From an uncultured Muribaculaceae bacterium (GTDB lineage: Bacteria > Bacteroidota > Bacteroidia > Bacteroidales > Muribaculaceae): a DNA stretch of 64,000 nt. Below are positions 9,079-17,382 of the stretch, in pieces (positions within the stretch are counted from its first letter, which is position 1; every line of letters starts with the position of its first letter). The notes beneath the pieces were generated by a model. That model was not told the origin of the DNA, made no database searches, and saw only the letters and a list, made by a program, of their open reading frames with translations. Position numbers and translations under genes: made by a program. Location of the stretch: NCBI GenBank assembly GCA_910587915.1, contig CAJUOB010000002.1, positions 90,339 through 154,338 on the forward strand, read 5' to 3'.

Positions 9079-10704
9079 ATGTACTACAAGCATGCATGTT
9101 TGACGGGTGCCCTGGCGCTCTCGCTTCTCGCTTTCTCGTCGTGCGATGACGACAAGTGGGATGTAGTAGACAACGCTGTGCCCAACTTCGCAGTGACCAC
9201 CGATCATGTGATGACCGACTATGGCCGCGACGTGCACTTCGCCGGCAAGATTACCGATGCCGACGGAATCTCGTCCATCACACTGAGCTGTCCCGAACTC
9301 AACATCAACAAGACCATCAATCTCATCGACATCTACGGTGAACCCAAGACCGAATACGACCTCGACTACAGCGTCCGTGTGCGCGACAACGTGGTCGGCG
9401 ACAGTTTCGATGTTCTCATCACCATCGTCGACGTAGCCGGAAACCGCACCGAGCAGACTGTGCTGGTGACCCTCGACGGCGACTTCTCCGCACCTGTATT
9501 CGAAGCAGCTCCCGACGCAGAAGTGACCGTACTCTTCAAGGAAAATCCCACCTTTAACCTCAGCTTTACCGTGCGCGACAACCGCGTGATCGACTATGTG
9601 ACCGTCGATGTCGAAGGAGTTGCAGGTTTCCCCATCACTCTCGAAGGCAACGGCCAGAACCGTCTGGAATTCTCCCGCAAACTCCAGCTTCCCACCGCCA
9701 TTGCCGACTATAATGTAGCTATCACCGCCTACGACAAGGCCGCTCAGGATGGCGAAGTACGCAAAACCGAGGTAAACTCTACCGTAAAAGTATCGGAACT
9801 CCCCGACTGGAGCGCTCTCTACCTTGCCGACGTGGCCACTGCAGCCGAACTCAACAGCGACGTATTCGGTGTTCCCATGGTGATGGACCACGTGGGTGAA
9901 TATAAATACCGCGTACGCTACTACAATGAAAAGGCCGGCACAGAAATCTGCTTCATACCCCAGAAGACCGATTTCGGCCCCATCTGCTTCGGCCCCGATG
10001 CAGACGACCCCAGCAAACTCGGCGACGACCCCGAAAGCGTGGGCCGCGTGAAACTCGAGAAAGCTGGCGTGTACTACCTCATCGATGTCAACACTTTCGA
10101 CCGTACCGTAACCCTCAAGGACTATCCTGTGAGCGAAGCCATCAACCCTGTTTCGCATCTCACATTAGGCGGCGACTTCCTCTGGACATGGAGCGACAAC
10201 TGGAACCAGGACGATCCTTGGATGCAGGAATGGTACTTCGGCCCGGCAAGCGGCCCAGGCGACATCAAGATCCGCATGGAGCAGGACCCCAAGAATCCCA
10301 ATATATTCGTGGTGAACGACTGGAAACTCGAGCCCGGCTCAGAAAACTTCATTCTCCACAACTGGCATAGCCACGGATGGTGGAACTACACCACATGGCG
10401 TGTGGACAACAGCAACGACCCCAGCAAGTGCGCTTACTACGGCATCAACTGGCCCGACAATGTGAAGTTCGCTTCCAACAACGACTATTTCGACTGGAAA
10501 TTCAACCAGAGCGTGACCCCCGAAGAATACCGCTTCATGTATCCTAACGGCGGCAATTCCTTCGAAATCGGACGATGGGCCAGCGAGGACTACCGCAAGA
10601 ACTTCATCGGCGACAACTGGATCAACGCCCAAATAACCACCGGAGGTTCGTATAAGATCATCTTCGACGCCCACACCGAGCGCATCAAGATGCTCCCAAA
10701 ATAA
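9079..10704 (+). CDS. Surface glycan-binding lipoprotein (SusE/F-position protein)
   Basis: A 541-residue lipoprotein with lipobox LLAFSSC and lipid Cys22, followed at once by DDDK, an acidic lipoprotein export signal that points to the cell surface. The N-terminal two thirds look like two or three Ig-like beta-sandwich domains (DADGISSITLSCPELNI; VDVAGNRTEQTVLVTLDG). The C-terminal third is rich in Trp, Asn and Asp (LTLGGDFLWTWSDNWNQDD; HNWHSHGWWNYTTWRVDN), as expected for a carbohydrate-binding face. It is the first gene of the operon, 47 bp before susC, whereas SusE-like genes usually follow susD. No catalytic motif is seen, so binding rather than hydrolysis is inferred. Confidence 0.75.
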   Translation: MYYKHACLTGALALSLLAFSSCDDDKWDVVDNAVPNFAVTTDHVMTDYGRDVHFAGKITDADGISSITLSCPELNINKTINLIDIYGEPKTEYDLDYSVRVRDNVVGDSFDVLITIVDVAGNRTEQTVLVTLDGDFSAPVFEAAPDAEVTVLFKENPTFNLSFTVRDNRVIDYVTVDVEGVAGFPITLEGNGQNRLEFSRKLQLPTAIADYNVAITAYDKAAQDGEVRKTEVNSTVKVSELPDWSALYLADVATAAELNSDVFGVPMVMDHVGEYKYRVRYYNEKAGTEICFIPQKTDFGPICFGPDADDPSKLGDDPESVGRVKLEKAGVYYLIDVNTFDRTVTLKDYPVSEAINPVSHLTLGGDFLWTWSDNWNQDDPWMQEWYFGPASGPGDIKIRMEQDPKNPNIFVVNDWKLEPGSENFILHNWHSHGWWNYTTWRVDNSNDPSKCAYYGINWPDNVKFASNNDYFDWKFNQSVTPEEYRFMYPNGGNSFEIGRWASEDYRKNFIGDNWINAQITTGGSYKIIFDAHTERIKMLPK

Positions 10705-10751
10705 ACCGGCAGGGATGACATTCTAACAATAAACCACGTTTCAACTATTTT

Positions 10752-13700
10752 ATGAAAAAACAAATATTATTTCTGTGCGCAGCTTTGCTTGGTCTTGTGG
10801 CCATGGCACAGAATCTGACGGTGAAGGGTACTGTGATATCCGCCACCGACAACGAGCCTCTGATAGGCGCGTCGGTCACCCTCAAGGGTGTGAACAACGG
10901 CGCTGTCACCGACTTCGACGGCAACTACACCTTATCGGGTGTTCCCGCCAATGCCGTTCTCGTGTTCAACTATGTAGGCTTCAAGCCCGCTGAAATAAAA
11001 GTGGATGGCCGCACCACCATCGATGTGGCCCTTGAGGAAAACACCTCGGTGCTCGACGAAGTGGTCGTGGTGGGCTACGGCGTGCAAAAGCGCTCCGACC
11101 TTACCAGCTCCATCTCCACCGTGAAAGGATCTGCCATCACCGAAGTGACCACCGGCAATGCCATGGACGCTCTTCAGGGCAAGGTGAGCGGTGTGCAGAT
11201 TGCCAACGGCGGTGGCCCCGGCACGACTCCTAAGGTTATCATCCGCGGTATCACCTCTGTCAATGGCTCGAGCCCTCTCTATGTAGTGGACGGTGTGCCC
11301 TTGAACAGCAGCAACATCAACTTCCTCAACAACAACGATATCGAGAGCATGGAAGTGCTCAAGGATGCCTCGGCTTCGGCTATCTACGGTACCCGCGCAT
11401 CGAACGGTGTGATCATCATCACCACCAAGAAAGGTACCTCCGGCAAGACTTCGGTCGACTTCACTGCCTCGGTAGGTTTCCAGCACATCGACAAACCCAA
11501 GATGGCATGGGCCGACGAATATGAGAAAGTGTTCAAGCAGCGCTATACCAACGACGGTCGTGTGGCTCCCTGGAACAGCCCCTACGAAAACTACGGCGCT
11601 GTCGACGGCACCGACTGGTGGAAAGAAGTGGTCAACGATATGGCCCTGATCCAGAACTACTCGCTCGGCGTACGTGGCGGCAACGACAAGTTCATCTACA
11701 GCTTCTCGCTCGGATACTTCCGCAACAACTCGCAGTTCGACTATGGCTACTGGGACAAGATCAACGTTCGCCTCAACACCGAGTACAACTTCACCTCCTG
11801 GCTCAAAGTGGGTCTTGACATCGCCCCAAGCTTCGAAAACTGGGATAACACCCCCAACCTCTTCTCGGCAGCAATGTCGATGGACCCCACCACTCCCGTT
11901 TTCCGTCCGGAAGACCAGTGGGATGCAGCCAACCCGATGAACAACTACCAGCGCTCCTACAACAACCAGGAGTGGAACCCCGCAGGCTCGCTCGCACGTA
12001 TGGACAACTCCAGCCGTAAGCTCAGCGTGCTCATGAACCCCTTCGTACAGATCCAGCCCATCAAGCAGCTCGTGCTCCGCACCCAGTTCGGTGCCAACGC
12101 CTGGTATCAGCGCAACGACTACTTCAACTGCGCATTCCACATCGACGCTCTCGAACAGAATGTGAAGAACTCCGTGGGCCGCAACTACTCCGACGGTCTC
12201 AACTGGACATGGAACAACACCATCACTTACATGGACACCTACGCCGATAAGCACAACCTCACCGTTATGGCAGGCTTCACCGCCGAACGCTACGCCGACT
12301 GGTGGGCTAATGCATCGCGTCAGGATGTGCCCGGCACAAGCGATCTTCTGCATGAAATATCGGCTGCAACCGGCGACCAGTTCGCTTCCGGCAACGTATC
12401 GTACCAGACCCTCGCATCGTTCCTTGGCCGTGTGAACTACAACTACGACAACCGCTACTACCTCACCGCTTCGATCCGTTCCGACGGCTCGAGCCGCTTC
12501 CCCAAAGGAAACAAGTTCGGTACATTCCCCTCGGCATCGGTAGCATGGCGTCTGAGCGAGGAAGCTTTCATGGAAGATACCCGCAACTGGCTTAACAACG
12601 CTAAAATTCGCCTCGGCTGGGGCCGCGTAGGTAACCAGGCCATCGCCAACGGTGCCTATATGACCACTCTCAACAACGGTGTGAACTACATTTTCGGAAC
12701 TACCCCCAACCGCTATCCCTCGACAATCGTAGGTTCGGTAGGTAACCCCAACCTCAAATGGGAAACTGTGGAAGACATCGACTTCGGTATCGATCTGTCG
12801 CTCTTCAACAGCCGCCTCAACGTGACATTCGACCTCTATCAGAAGACATCGCACGACATGCTCTATGGCAAGCAGAGTCTCCTGCTCCTCGGTGTGCCCA
12901 CATGGCAGGGCGCTATCACCCAGAACATCGGTAAGATGCGCGCACGTGGCTGGGAACTCTCCATCAACTACAACGACCAGGTGGGCGACTTCCGCTACGA
13001 CATCGGTCTGCAGCTTTCGGGCGTGAAGAACAAGGCCATCAAATTTACAGGCGACGGCCCCATCTGGACCGGTGGCAACCAGCTCGCCGAATCCATCATC
13101 AAGAACGAGGACGGCACCGAGATTTCGCGCTTCTTCGGCTATCAGACCGCCGGCATCTTCCAGAACTGGGAGCAGGTGTACAACCACACCGATGAAACCG
13201 GCAAGATGATACAGCCCGACGCACAGCCCGGCGACCTTATCTTCGTGGACCGCAACCACGACGGTCAGCTCACCGAAGCCGACAAGACCTACATCGGCAA
13301 TCCCTATCCCGACCTGCAGATGGGCCTCAACCTCAGCTTCTGGTATAAGAACTTCGACCTCACCGCCAACTTCTTCGGTACTTTCGGCAACGACATCTTC
13401 AACCTCCAGCGTCGCCGCTACTCGGGCGCAGGTGGCCAGAATGTGTTCCGCGGCACCATCGACAAGACATGGAGCGAGGACAACACCGGCGCCGAATATC
13501 CCCGCCTGAGCTACAACGACCTCAACCAGAACTACAGCCGCGTGAGCGACTTCTTCGTGGAAGACGGCAGCTACTTCCGCTGCAAGCTCCTCACCCTTGG
13601 CTATACTCTGCCCAAGAACATTACCAAGAAGTTCGACCTCCGCATATATGCTTCGGCTCAGAACGTGTTCACCATCACCAAGTACACCGGCATGGATCCC

Positions 13701-13802
13701 GAACGTCCCTTCTACGATGGCGGCGCTATCGAAACGGGCATCGACTACAACAACTATCCTTCGCCCCGTACTTTCCTCCTCGGTCTCGACATCAAATTCT
13801 AA
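10752..13802 (+). CDS. SusC/RagA-type TonB-linked outer-membrane glycan importer
   Basis: A 1016-residue TonB-dependent transporter. A signal peptide (1-19) precedes a carboxypeptidase-D-like regulatory domain (about 22-105, VKGTVISATDNEPLIGASV), then the hallmark VLDEVVVVGYGVQKR and a plug with ALQGKVSGVQI, IIRGITS and ASAIYGTRASNGVIIITTKKG. The rest is a 22-strand barrel ending in an aromatic C-terminus (LLGLDIKF) that is recognised for barrel assembly. It forms the pore under the SusD lid and imports oligosaccharide into the periplasm. The susD-type gene follows 12 bp later. Length is typical of SusC proteins. The substrate is only inferred from the enzymes downstream. Confidence 0.97.
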   Translation: MKKQILFLCAALLGLVAMAQNLTVKGTVISATDNEPLIGASVTLKGVNNGAVTDFDGNYTLSGVPANAVLVFNYVGFKPAEIKVDGRTTIDVALEENTSVLDEVVVVGYGVQKRSDLTSSISTVKGSAITEVTTGNAMDALQGKVSGVQIANGGGPGTTPKVIIRGITSVNGSSPLYVVDGVPLNSSNINFLNNNDIESMEVLKDASASAIYGTRASNGVIIITTKKGTSGKTSVDFTASVGFQHIDKPKMAWADEYEKVFKQRYTNDGRVAPWNSPYENYGAVDGTDWWKEVVNDMALIQNYSLGVRGGNDKFIYSFSLGYFRNNSQFDYGYWDKINVRLNTEYNFTSWLKVGLDIAPSFENWDNTPNLFSAAMSMDPTTPVFRPEDQWDAANPMNNYQRSYNNQEWNPAGSLARMDNSSRKLSVLMNPFVQIQPIKQLVLRTQFGANAWYQRNDYFNCAFHIDALEQNVKNSVGRNYSDGLNWTWNNTITYMDTYADKHNLTVMAGFTAERYADWWANASRQDVPGTSDLLHEISAATGDQFASGNVSYQTLASFLGRVNYNYDNRYYLTASIRSDGSSRFPKGNKFGTFPSASVAWRLSEEAFMEDTRNWLNNAKIRLGWGRVGNQAIANGAYMTTLNNGVNYIFGTTPNRYPSTIVGSVGNPNLKWETVEDIDFGIDLSLFNSRLNVTFDLYQKTSHDMLYGKQSLLLLGVPTWQGAITQNIGKMRARGWELSINYNDQVGDFRYDIGLQLSGVKNKAIKFTGDGPIWTGGNQLAESIIKNEDGTEISRFFGYQTAGIFQNWEQVYNHTDETGKMIQPDAQPGDLIFVDRNHDGQLTEADKTYIGNPYPDLQMGLNLSFWYKNFDLTANFFGTFGNDIFNLQRRRYSGAGGQNVFRGTIDKTWSEDNTGAEYPRLSYNDLNQNYSRVSDFFVEDGSYFRCKLLTLGYTLPKNITKKFDLRIYASAQNVFTITKYTGMDPERPFYDGGAIETGIDYNNYPSPRTFLLGLDIKF

Positions 13803-13814
13803 ATTGACTCAACA

Positions 13815-15497
13815 ATGAAAAAACATATCATAAAAGGCGCCGCCGCCCTCGCTCTCTGTCTCTCGCTGAGCTCCTGCGACGACTTCCTCACCGAGGATGT
13901 TCACGGCAGCCAGAACCTCGACACATTCTTCGCCAACGAAGAAGAGGTGAATACCTTTATCGGTGGTTGCTACTTCGAAATCGCAAAAGACGACTGGTGG
14001 CAGATCTACAATGCATGGCTGCAGGCCGATATGACCACCGACGACCTCTGGGACGGCAACACCACCCAGAGCGACGGCTACCAGGACGTGACCTACTTCA
14101 TGCCCACAGCACCTCAGAACGGCGCTCTCTCCAACTTCTGGGGCGCACGCTACCAGGGCATCTACACATGCAATACCGCCATCAAGCGCATCCCCGGCGC
14201 TGCCATGAACGAGACACTGCGTGCACAGCGTGTGGCCGAGGCCCGTTTCCTCCGCGCGTTCTTCTACTTCGACCTTGCCCGTTTCTTCGGCGGTGTGCCC
14301 CTGATCACCGAACCGATATCGAACGGTGAAGGCATAGGACGCAACACCCTCGATGAAGTATACGACTTTGTAGAGAAGGAACTTGCAGAAGTAGCCGAAG
14401 TGCTGCCTCAGCGCAGCCAGTGGGGTGCAGCCGACATGGGCCGTGCTACCCGTGGCGCAGCTCTCGGTCTTCTTGGCAAGGTGCAGGTGTACCACGGTAA
14501 ATATGCCGATGCCAAGGTGTCGCTCAAGAAAGTGATTGACGAAGGCGAATACGAACTTCTGCCCAACTTCGGCGATGTATGGAGTGTGCCCTTCAACAAC
14601 AGCAAGGAATCACTCTTCGAAGTACAGACCATGTACAGCAATCAGTATAGCCTCGGTAGCGTTCTTACCGTAATAACCGGATGCCGCAACGGCGTAGGCG
14701 ATGGTTGGGCATGGGGCACCCCCACTTCCGACCTCGAGAATGCCTACATTGCCGCCGGCGATACCGAACGTCTCCGCTGGACCATCATCAAAACAGGCTG
14801 TAAGGAAATCCCCGGCGAGAGCAACTTCGCCGCATTCATCGACAACAACGCCCAGGTATTTACCGCCGGTGGTATAAACGATGCCAAGTTCCAGAACTAT
14901 AAGAAGGAATTCGGCTGGGGCAACGATGTATACGAAGAAAGCTATGTGATCGATCCTGCTCAGCACAAGAGCGCCCGTATCATCCGCAAGTACTTCGTGC
15001 CTCTGGAATATCGCGGCGAGGTATACGACAAGGGCAAAATTCCTCTGAACCACCGCATACTCCGCTATGCCGACGTTCTCCTTCTCTATGCCGAAGCATG
15101 CAACGAGACCAACGACGACGTAAACGCACGTCTGGCACTCAACGAAGTCCGCGAACGCGTGAATCTTGCACCCGTCACCTCTTCGGGCACAGCTCTCCGC
15201 GACGCTATCCGCCTCGAACGCCGTCTCGAGCTCGCCTATGAGCAGAACCGTCTGTTCGACATCCGTCGCTGGGACGCAGGCAACGGTAAGAAAGTGATGG
15301 AAACCATCATGGGCCCCAACGGTAGCTTCGTGACCTACAACCTCGGTCCCAACGCCGACATGTACGAAGTCTACAACCAGGGACAGAGCAGCGACAAGGG
15401 TACACGCTTCACAGCGCCCCGCGACCTCCTCTACCCCATCCCCTCGGAGGAAATACAGCGTTCCAACGGTGCCCTTGTGCAGAACGAAGGGTATTGA
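13815..15497 (+). CDS. SusD/RagB family nutrient-binding outer-membrane lipoprotein
   Basis: A 560-residue SusD-like lipoprotein with lipid Cys21 in LSSC followed by DDFLTED. TPR-type helical repeats form the scaffold, visible in EARFLRAFFYFDLARFFGGVP, RGAALGLLGKVQVYHGKYADA and RYADVLLLYAEACNETND. The C-terminal RLERRLELAYEQNRLFDIRRW and the ending YPIPSEEIQRSNGALVQNEGY are diagnostic of the family. It acts as the hinged lid over the SusC barrel and binds glycan at the surface. It is the last gene of the first operon segment. There is no clear terminator before the GH30 gene, which has its own promoter 80 bp upstream. Confidence 0.97.
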   Translation: MKKHIIKGAAALALCLSLSSCDDFLTEDVHGSQNLDTFFANEEEVNTFIGGCYFEIAKDDWWQIYNAWLQADMTTDDLWDGNTTQSDGYQDVTYFMPTAPQNGALSNFWGARYQGIYTCNTAIKRIPGAAMNETLRAQRVAEARFLRAFFYFDLARFFGGVPLITEPISNGEGIGRNTLDEVYDFVEKELAEVAEVLPQRSQWGAADMGRATRGAALGLLGKVQVYHGKYADAKVSLKKVIDEGEYELLPNFGDVWSVPFNNSKESLFEVQTMYSNQYSLGSVLTVITGCRNGVGDGWAWGTPTSDLENAYIAAGDTERLRWTIIKTGCKEIPGESNFAAFIDNNAQVFTAGGINDAKFQNYKKEFGWGNDVYEESYVIDPAQHKSARIIRKYFVPLEYRGEVYDKGKIPLNHRILRYADVLLLYAEACNETNDDVNARLALNEVRERVNLAPVTSSGTALRDAIRLERRLELAYEQNRLFDIRRWDAGNGKKVMETIMGPNGSFVTYNLGPNADMYEVYNQGQSSDKGTRFTAPRDLLYPIPSEEIQRSNGALVQNEGY

Positions 15498-15606
15498 TCA
15501 AGGTCGAACGTTGAGATGTCAGGAGTGACGACACACCGTCCGATATCCCTTAACCATCAACCGATAACCCTTGAACGCAACCTCATAGTTAAATAGACTT
15601 AAAGGT

Positions 15607-15671
15607 TTTCACAATAGGTTTTTTATATCTATCTTTGTAAGGGATAATTATGAACAATGATTATCCCTTAC
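15607..15671 (+). promoter_or_regulatory. Promoter of the GH30-GH2-GH43 operon with a 12-bp palindrome at the start site
   Basis: TTTC (15607-15610), a 19-bp spacer and TATCTTTG (15630-15637) form a standard promoter. Starting on its last G, GTAAGGGATAAT (15637-15648) is repeated perfectly inverted as ATTATCCCTTAC (15660-15671) with an 11-base loop, so the dyad covers the expected transcription start and first 25 bases of mRNA. It has no U-run, so it is more likely an operator or a 5' mRNA stem than a terminator. Confidence 0.65.
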
Positions 15672-15717
15672 TTACACTAAAAGTATTCCAATCAATCTCT
15701 CCAATCTCAATTAAACC

Positions 15718-17379
15718 ATGAAATTTATCAAGTACATTTTGCCCGCTATGGCGGCCGTAGGTATGCTCGCGGCTTGCTCCGATGAACCTACCGGCGAATC
15801 GACCAAACGCCCTGCCGGCAGCGGCGACGAACCGGAACAGCCCGAAGAGCCGTCCAATCCAAGCGACGTGGTATCGCCCGAACCCGATTTTTCCCTCAGC
15901 ACGCAGAAAATATCTGTCGACCTCTCCAAGAAGCTCCAGACCATGGAAGGCTTCGGTGCTTCCGACTGCTGGCTGCCTAACCAGATCGGCAAATACTGGC
16001 GCTCCAACCGAGCCGAGATCGCCCGCATGCTTTTCTCCAAGAATGTTTCCAAGGGTCAGCCCGCCGGTATCGGTCTGTCGATGTGGCGTGTGAATCTTGG
16101 CGCAGGTACTGCCGAGCAAGGCGAAGCCGGTGGCGTGGATGCCAACAACCGCGCCGAGAGCTATCTCGTGGATGGCGTCTACGACTGGAACAAGTGCGAA
16201 GGCCAGCGCTACTTCATGCAACAGGCCAAGAACAACAATGTGGAGTCGTTCGTGCTCTTCAGCAACTCTCCTCTGGTGCAGTTCACAAAGAACGGCAAGG
16301 GATATTCCGACAACGGACCCTGGGCTAACCTCAAGGATGATTGCTACGACGACTTTGCCGAGTACATGGCCAACGTTGCCGACCACTTCAATAACGATGG
16401 CTACAAGGTGACACATATATCGCCCGTCAACGAGCCTCAGTACAATTGGGACGGCCATAACCAGGAAGGCAGCGGCTGGCAGAACAGCGAAGTAGCCCGT
16501 CTGACCAAGGAACTCGACAAGGCACTCGCCGCCAAGAACTCCACCACAAAGATTCTCATTCCTGAAGCTGCCGCATGGGGCTATCTCTACGAAGGCAACG
16601 CCAATGAGCGCGCCAGCCAGATAGAGGCATTCTTCGGCACAGGATCGGCCAACTACGTGGGCGATCTCGCACACGTCGACAAAGTAGTGGGTGGACATAG
16701 CTACTGGACATTCGACAACTGGAACGACATGCGCAACGTCCGCAGCCGTGTGGCAAAGGCCGCCGAGGCAAAAGGACTCCGTGTATGGCAGACCGAATGG
16801 TCGATGCTCGATGCTGAGCCATCGGAACTCGGAGGCACCTACGACCAGGTGAGCGAGTTCGACATCGCACGCTATATGTCGCGAATCATCCACAACGACA
16901 TCACCGTGGCCGGATGTACATCGTGGAGCTACTGGACCGCAATGTCGGTTGAACGCTGGAGTCAGAAAAACCGCTTCGAGCTTATCAAGACAACACCCGC
17001 CGGTGGCAACTACAGCGACGACTTCACCGCAGAAGGCACCGTGGAAGCAACCCCCAACCTCTGGGTACTTGGCAACTACAGCCTCTTCGTACGCCCCGGC
17101 TACCAGCGCATTGAGCTCACCGGAGCCGACTCTAAGGACTTCTTCGGCACTGCCTATGTATCGCCCGACAGCAAGACTGTCGTAGCTGTCTACACCAACT
17201 GGGACAAAACCAAGGGTATGACCATCGACAATACTTTCGCCGGAGCCGGTACTCTCAAGAAAGTGATGCGCTACACCACCACCGAGAAAAAGAATCTTCT
17301 CGGCGAGGAATTCAACCCTGCCGACAAGGTATTTGTAGAACCGAACAGCGTATCGACCATTGTCTATACATTCGAATAA
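15718..17379 (+). CDS. GH30 family glycoside hydrolase lipoprotein
   Basis: A 553-residue lipoprotein (lipid Cys20 in LAACSDEP, acidic, probably surface-exposed) with a Glu/Pro-rich linker to about residue 55, then a (beta/alpha)8 barrel with a side beta-domain. The family signature MEGFGASDCWLPNQIG starts the barrel. The general acid is Glu239 in SPVNEPQYNW and the nucleophile is Glu360 in WQTEWSML. GH30 includes beta-1,6-galactanases, beta-1,6-glucanases, glucuronoxylanases and beta-glucosylceramidases; the exact subfamily cannot be fixed by eye. With a GH2 and a double GH43 downstream, an endo-beta-1,6-galactanase acting at the cell surface is a sensible guess. The GH2 gene starts 3 bp after its stop. 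Confidence 0.9.
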   Translation: MKFIKYILPAMAAVGMLAACSDEPTGESTKRPAGSGDEPEQPEEPSNPSDVVSPEPDFSLSTQKISVDLSKKLQTMEGFGASDCWLPNQIGKYWRSNRAEIARMLFSKNVSKGQPAGIGLSMWRVNLGAGTAEQGEAGGVDANNRAESYLVDGVYDWNKCEGQRYFMQQAKNNNVESFVLFSNSPLVQFTKNGKGYSDNGPWANLKDDCYDDFAEYMANVADHFNNDGYKVTHISPVNEPQYNWDGHNQEGSGWQNSEVARLTKELDKALAAKNSTTKILIPEAAAWGYLYEGNANERASQIEAFFGTGSANYVGDLAHVDKVVGGHSYWTFDNWNDMRNVRSRVAKAAEAKGLRVWQTEWSMLDAEPSELGGTYDQVSEFDIARYMSRIIHNDITVAGCTSWSYWTAMSVERWSQKNRFELIKTTPAGGNYSDDFTAEGTVEATPNLWVLGNYSLFVRPGYQRIELTGADSKDFFGTAYVSPDSKTVVAVYTNWDKTKGMTIDNTFAGAGTLKKVMRYTTTEKKNLLGEEFNPADKVFVEPNSVSTIVYTFE

Positions 17380-17382
17380 CCG

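Noticed and set aside
10932..13259. A 775-codon open frame on the minus strand opposite susC
   Set aside because: It lies wholly inside an unambiguous SusC gene. High-GC codon use often leaves the opposite frame open, and its protein shows no family pattern.
15498..15606. A tRNA or terminator after susD
   Set aside because: No cloverleaf and no stem with U-run found; it appears to be spacer before the GH30 promoter.
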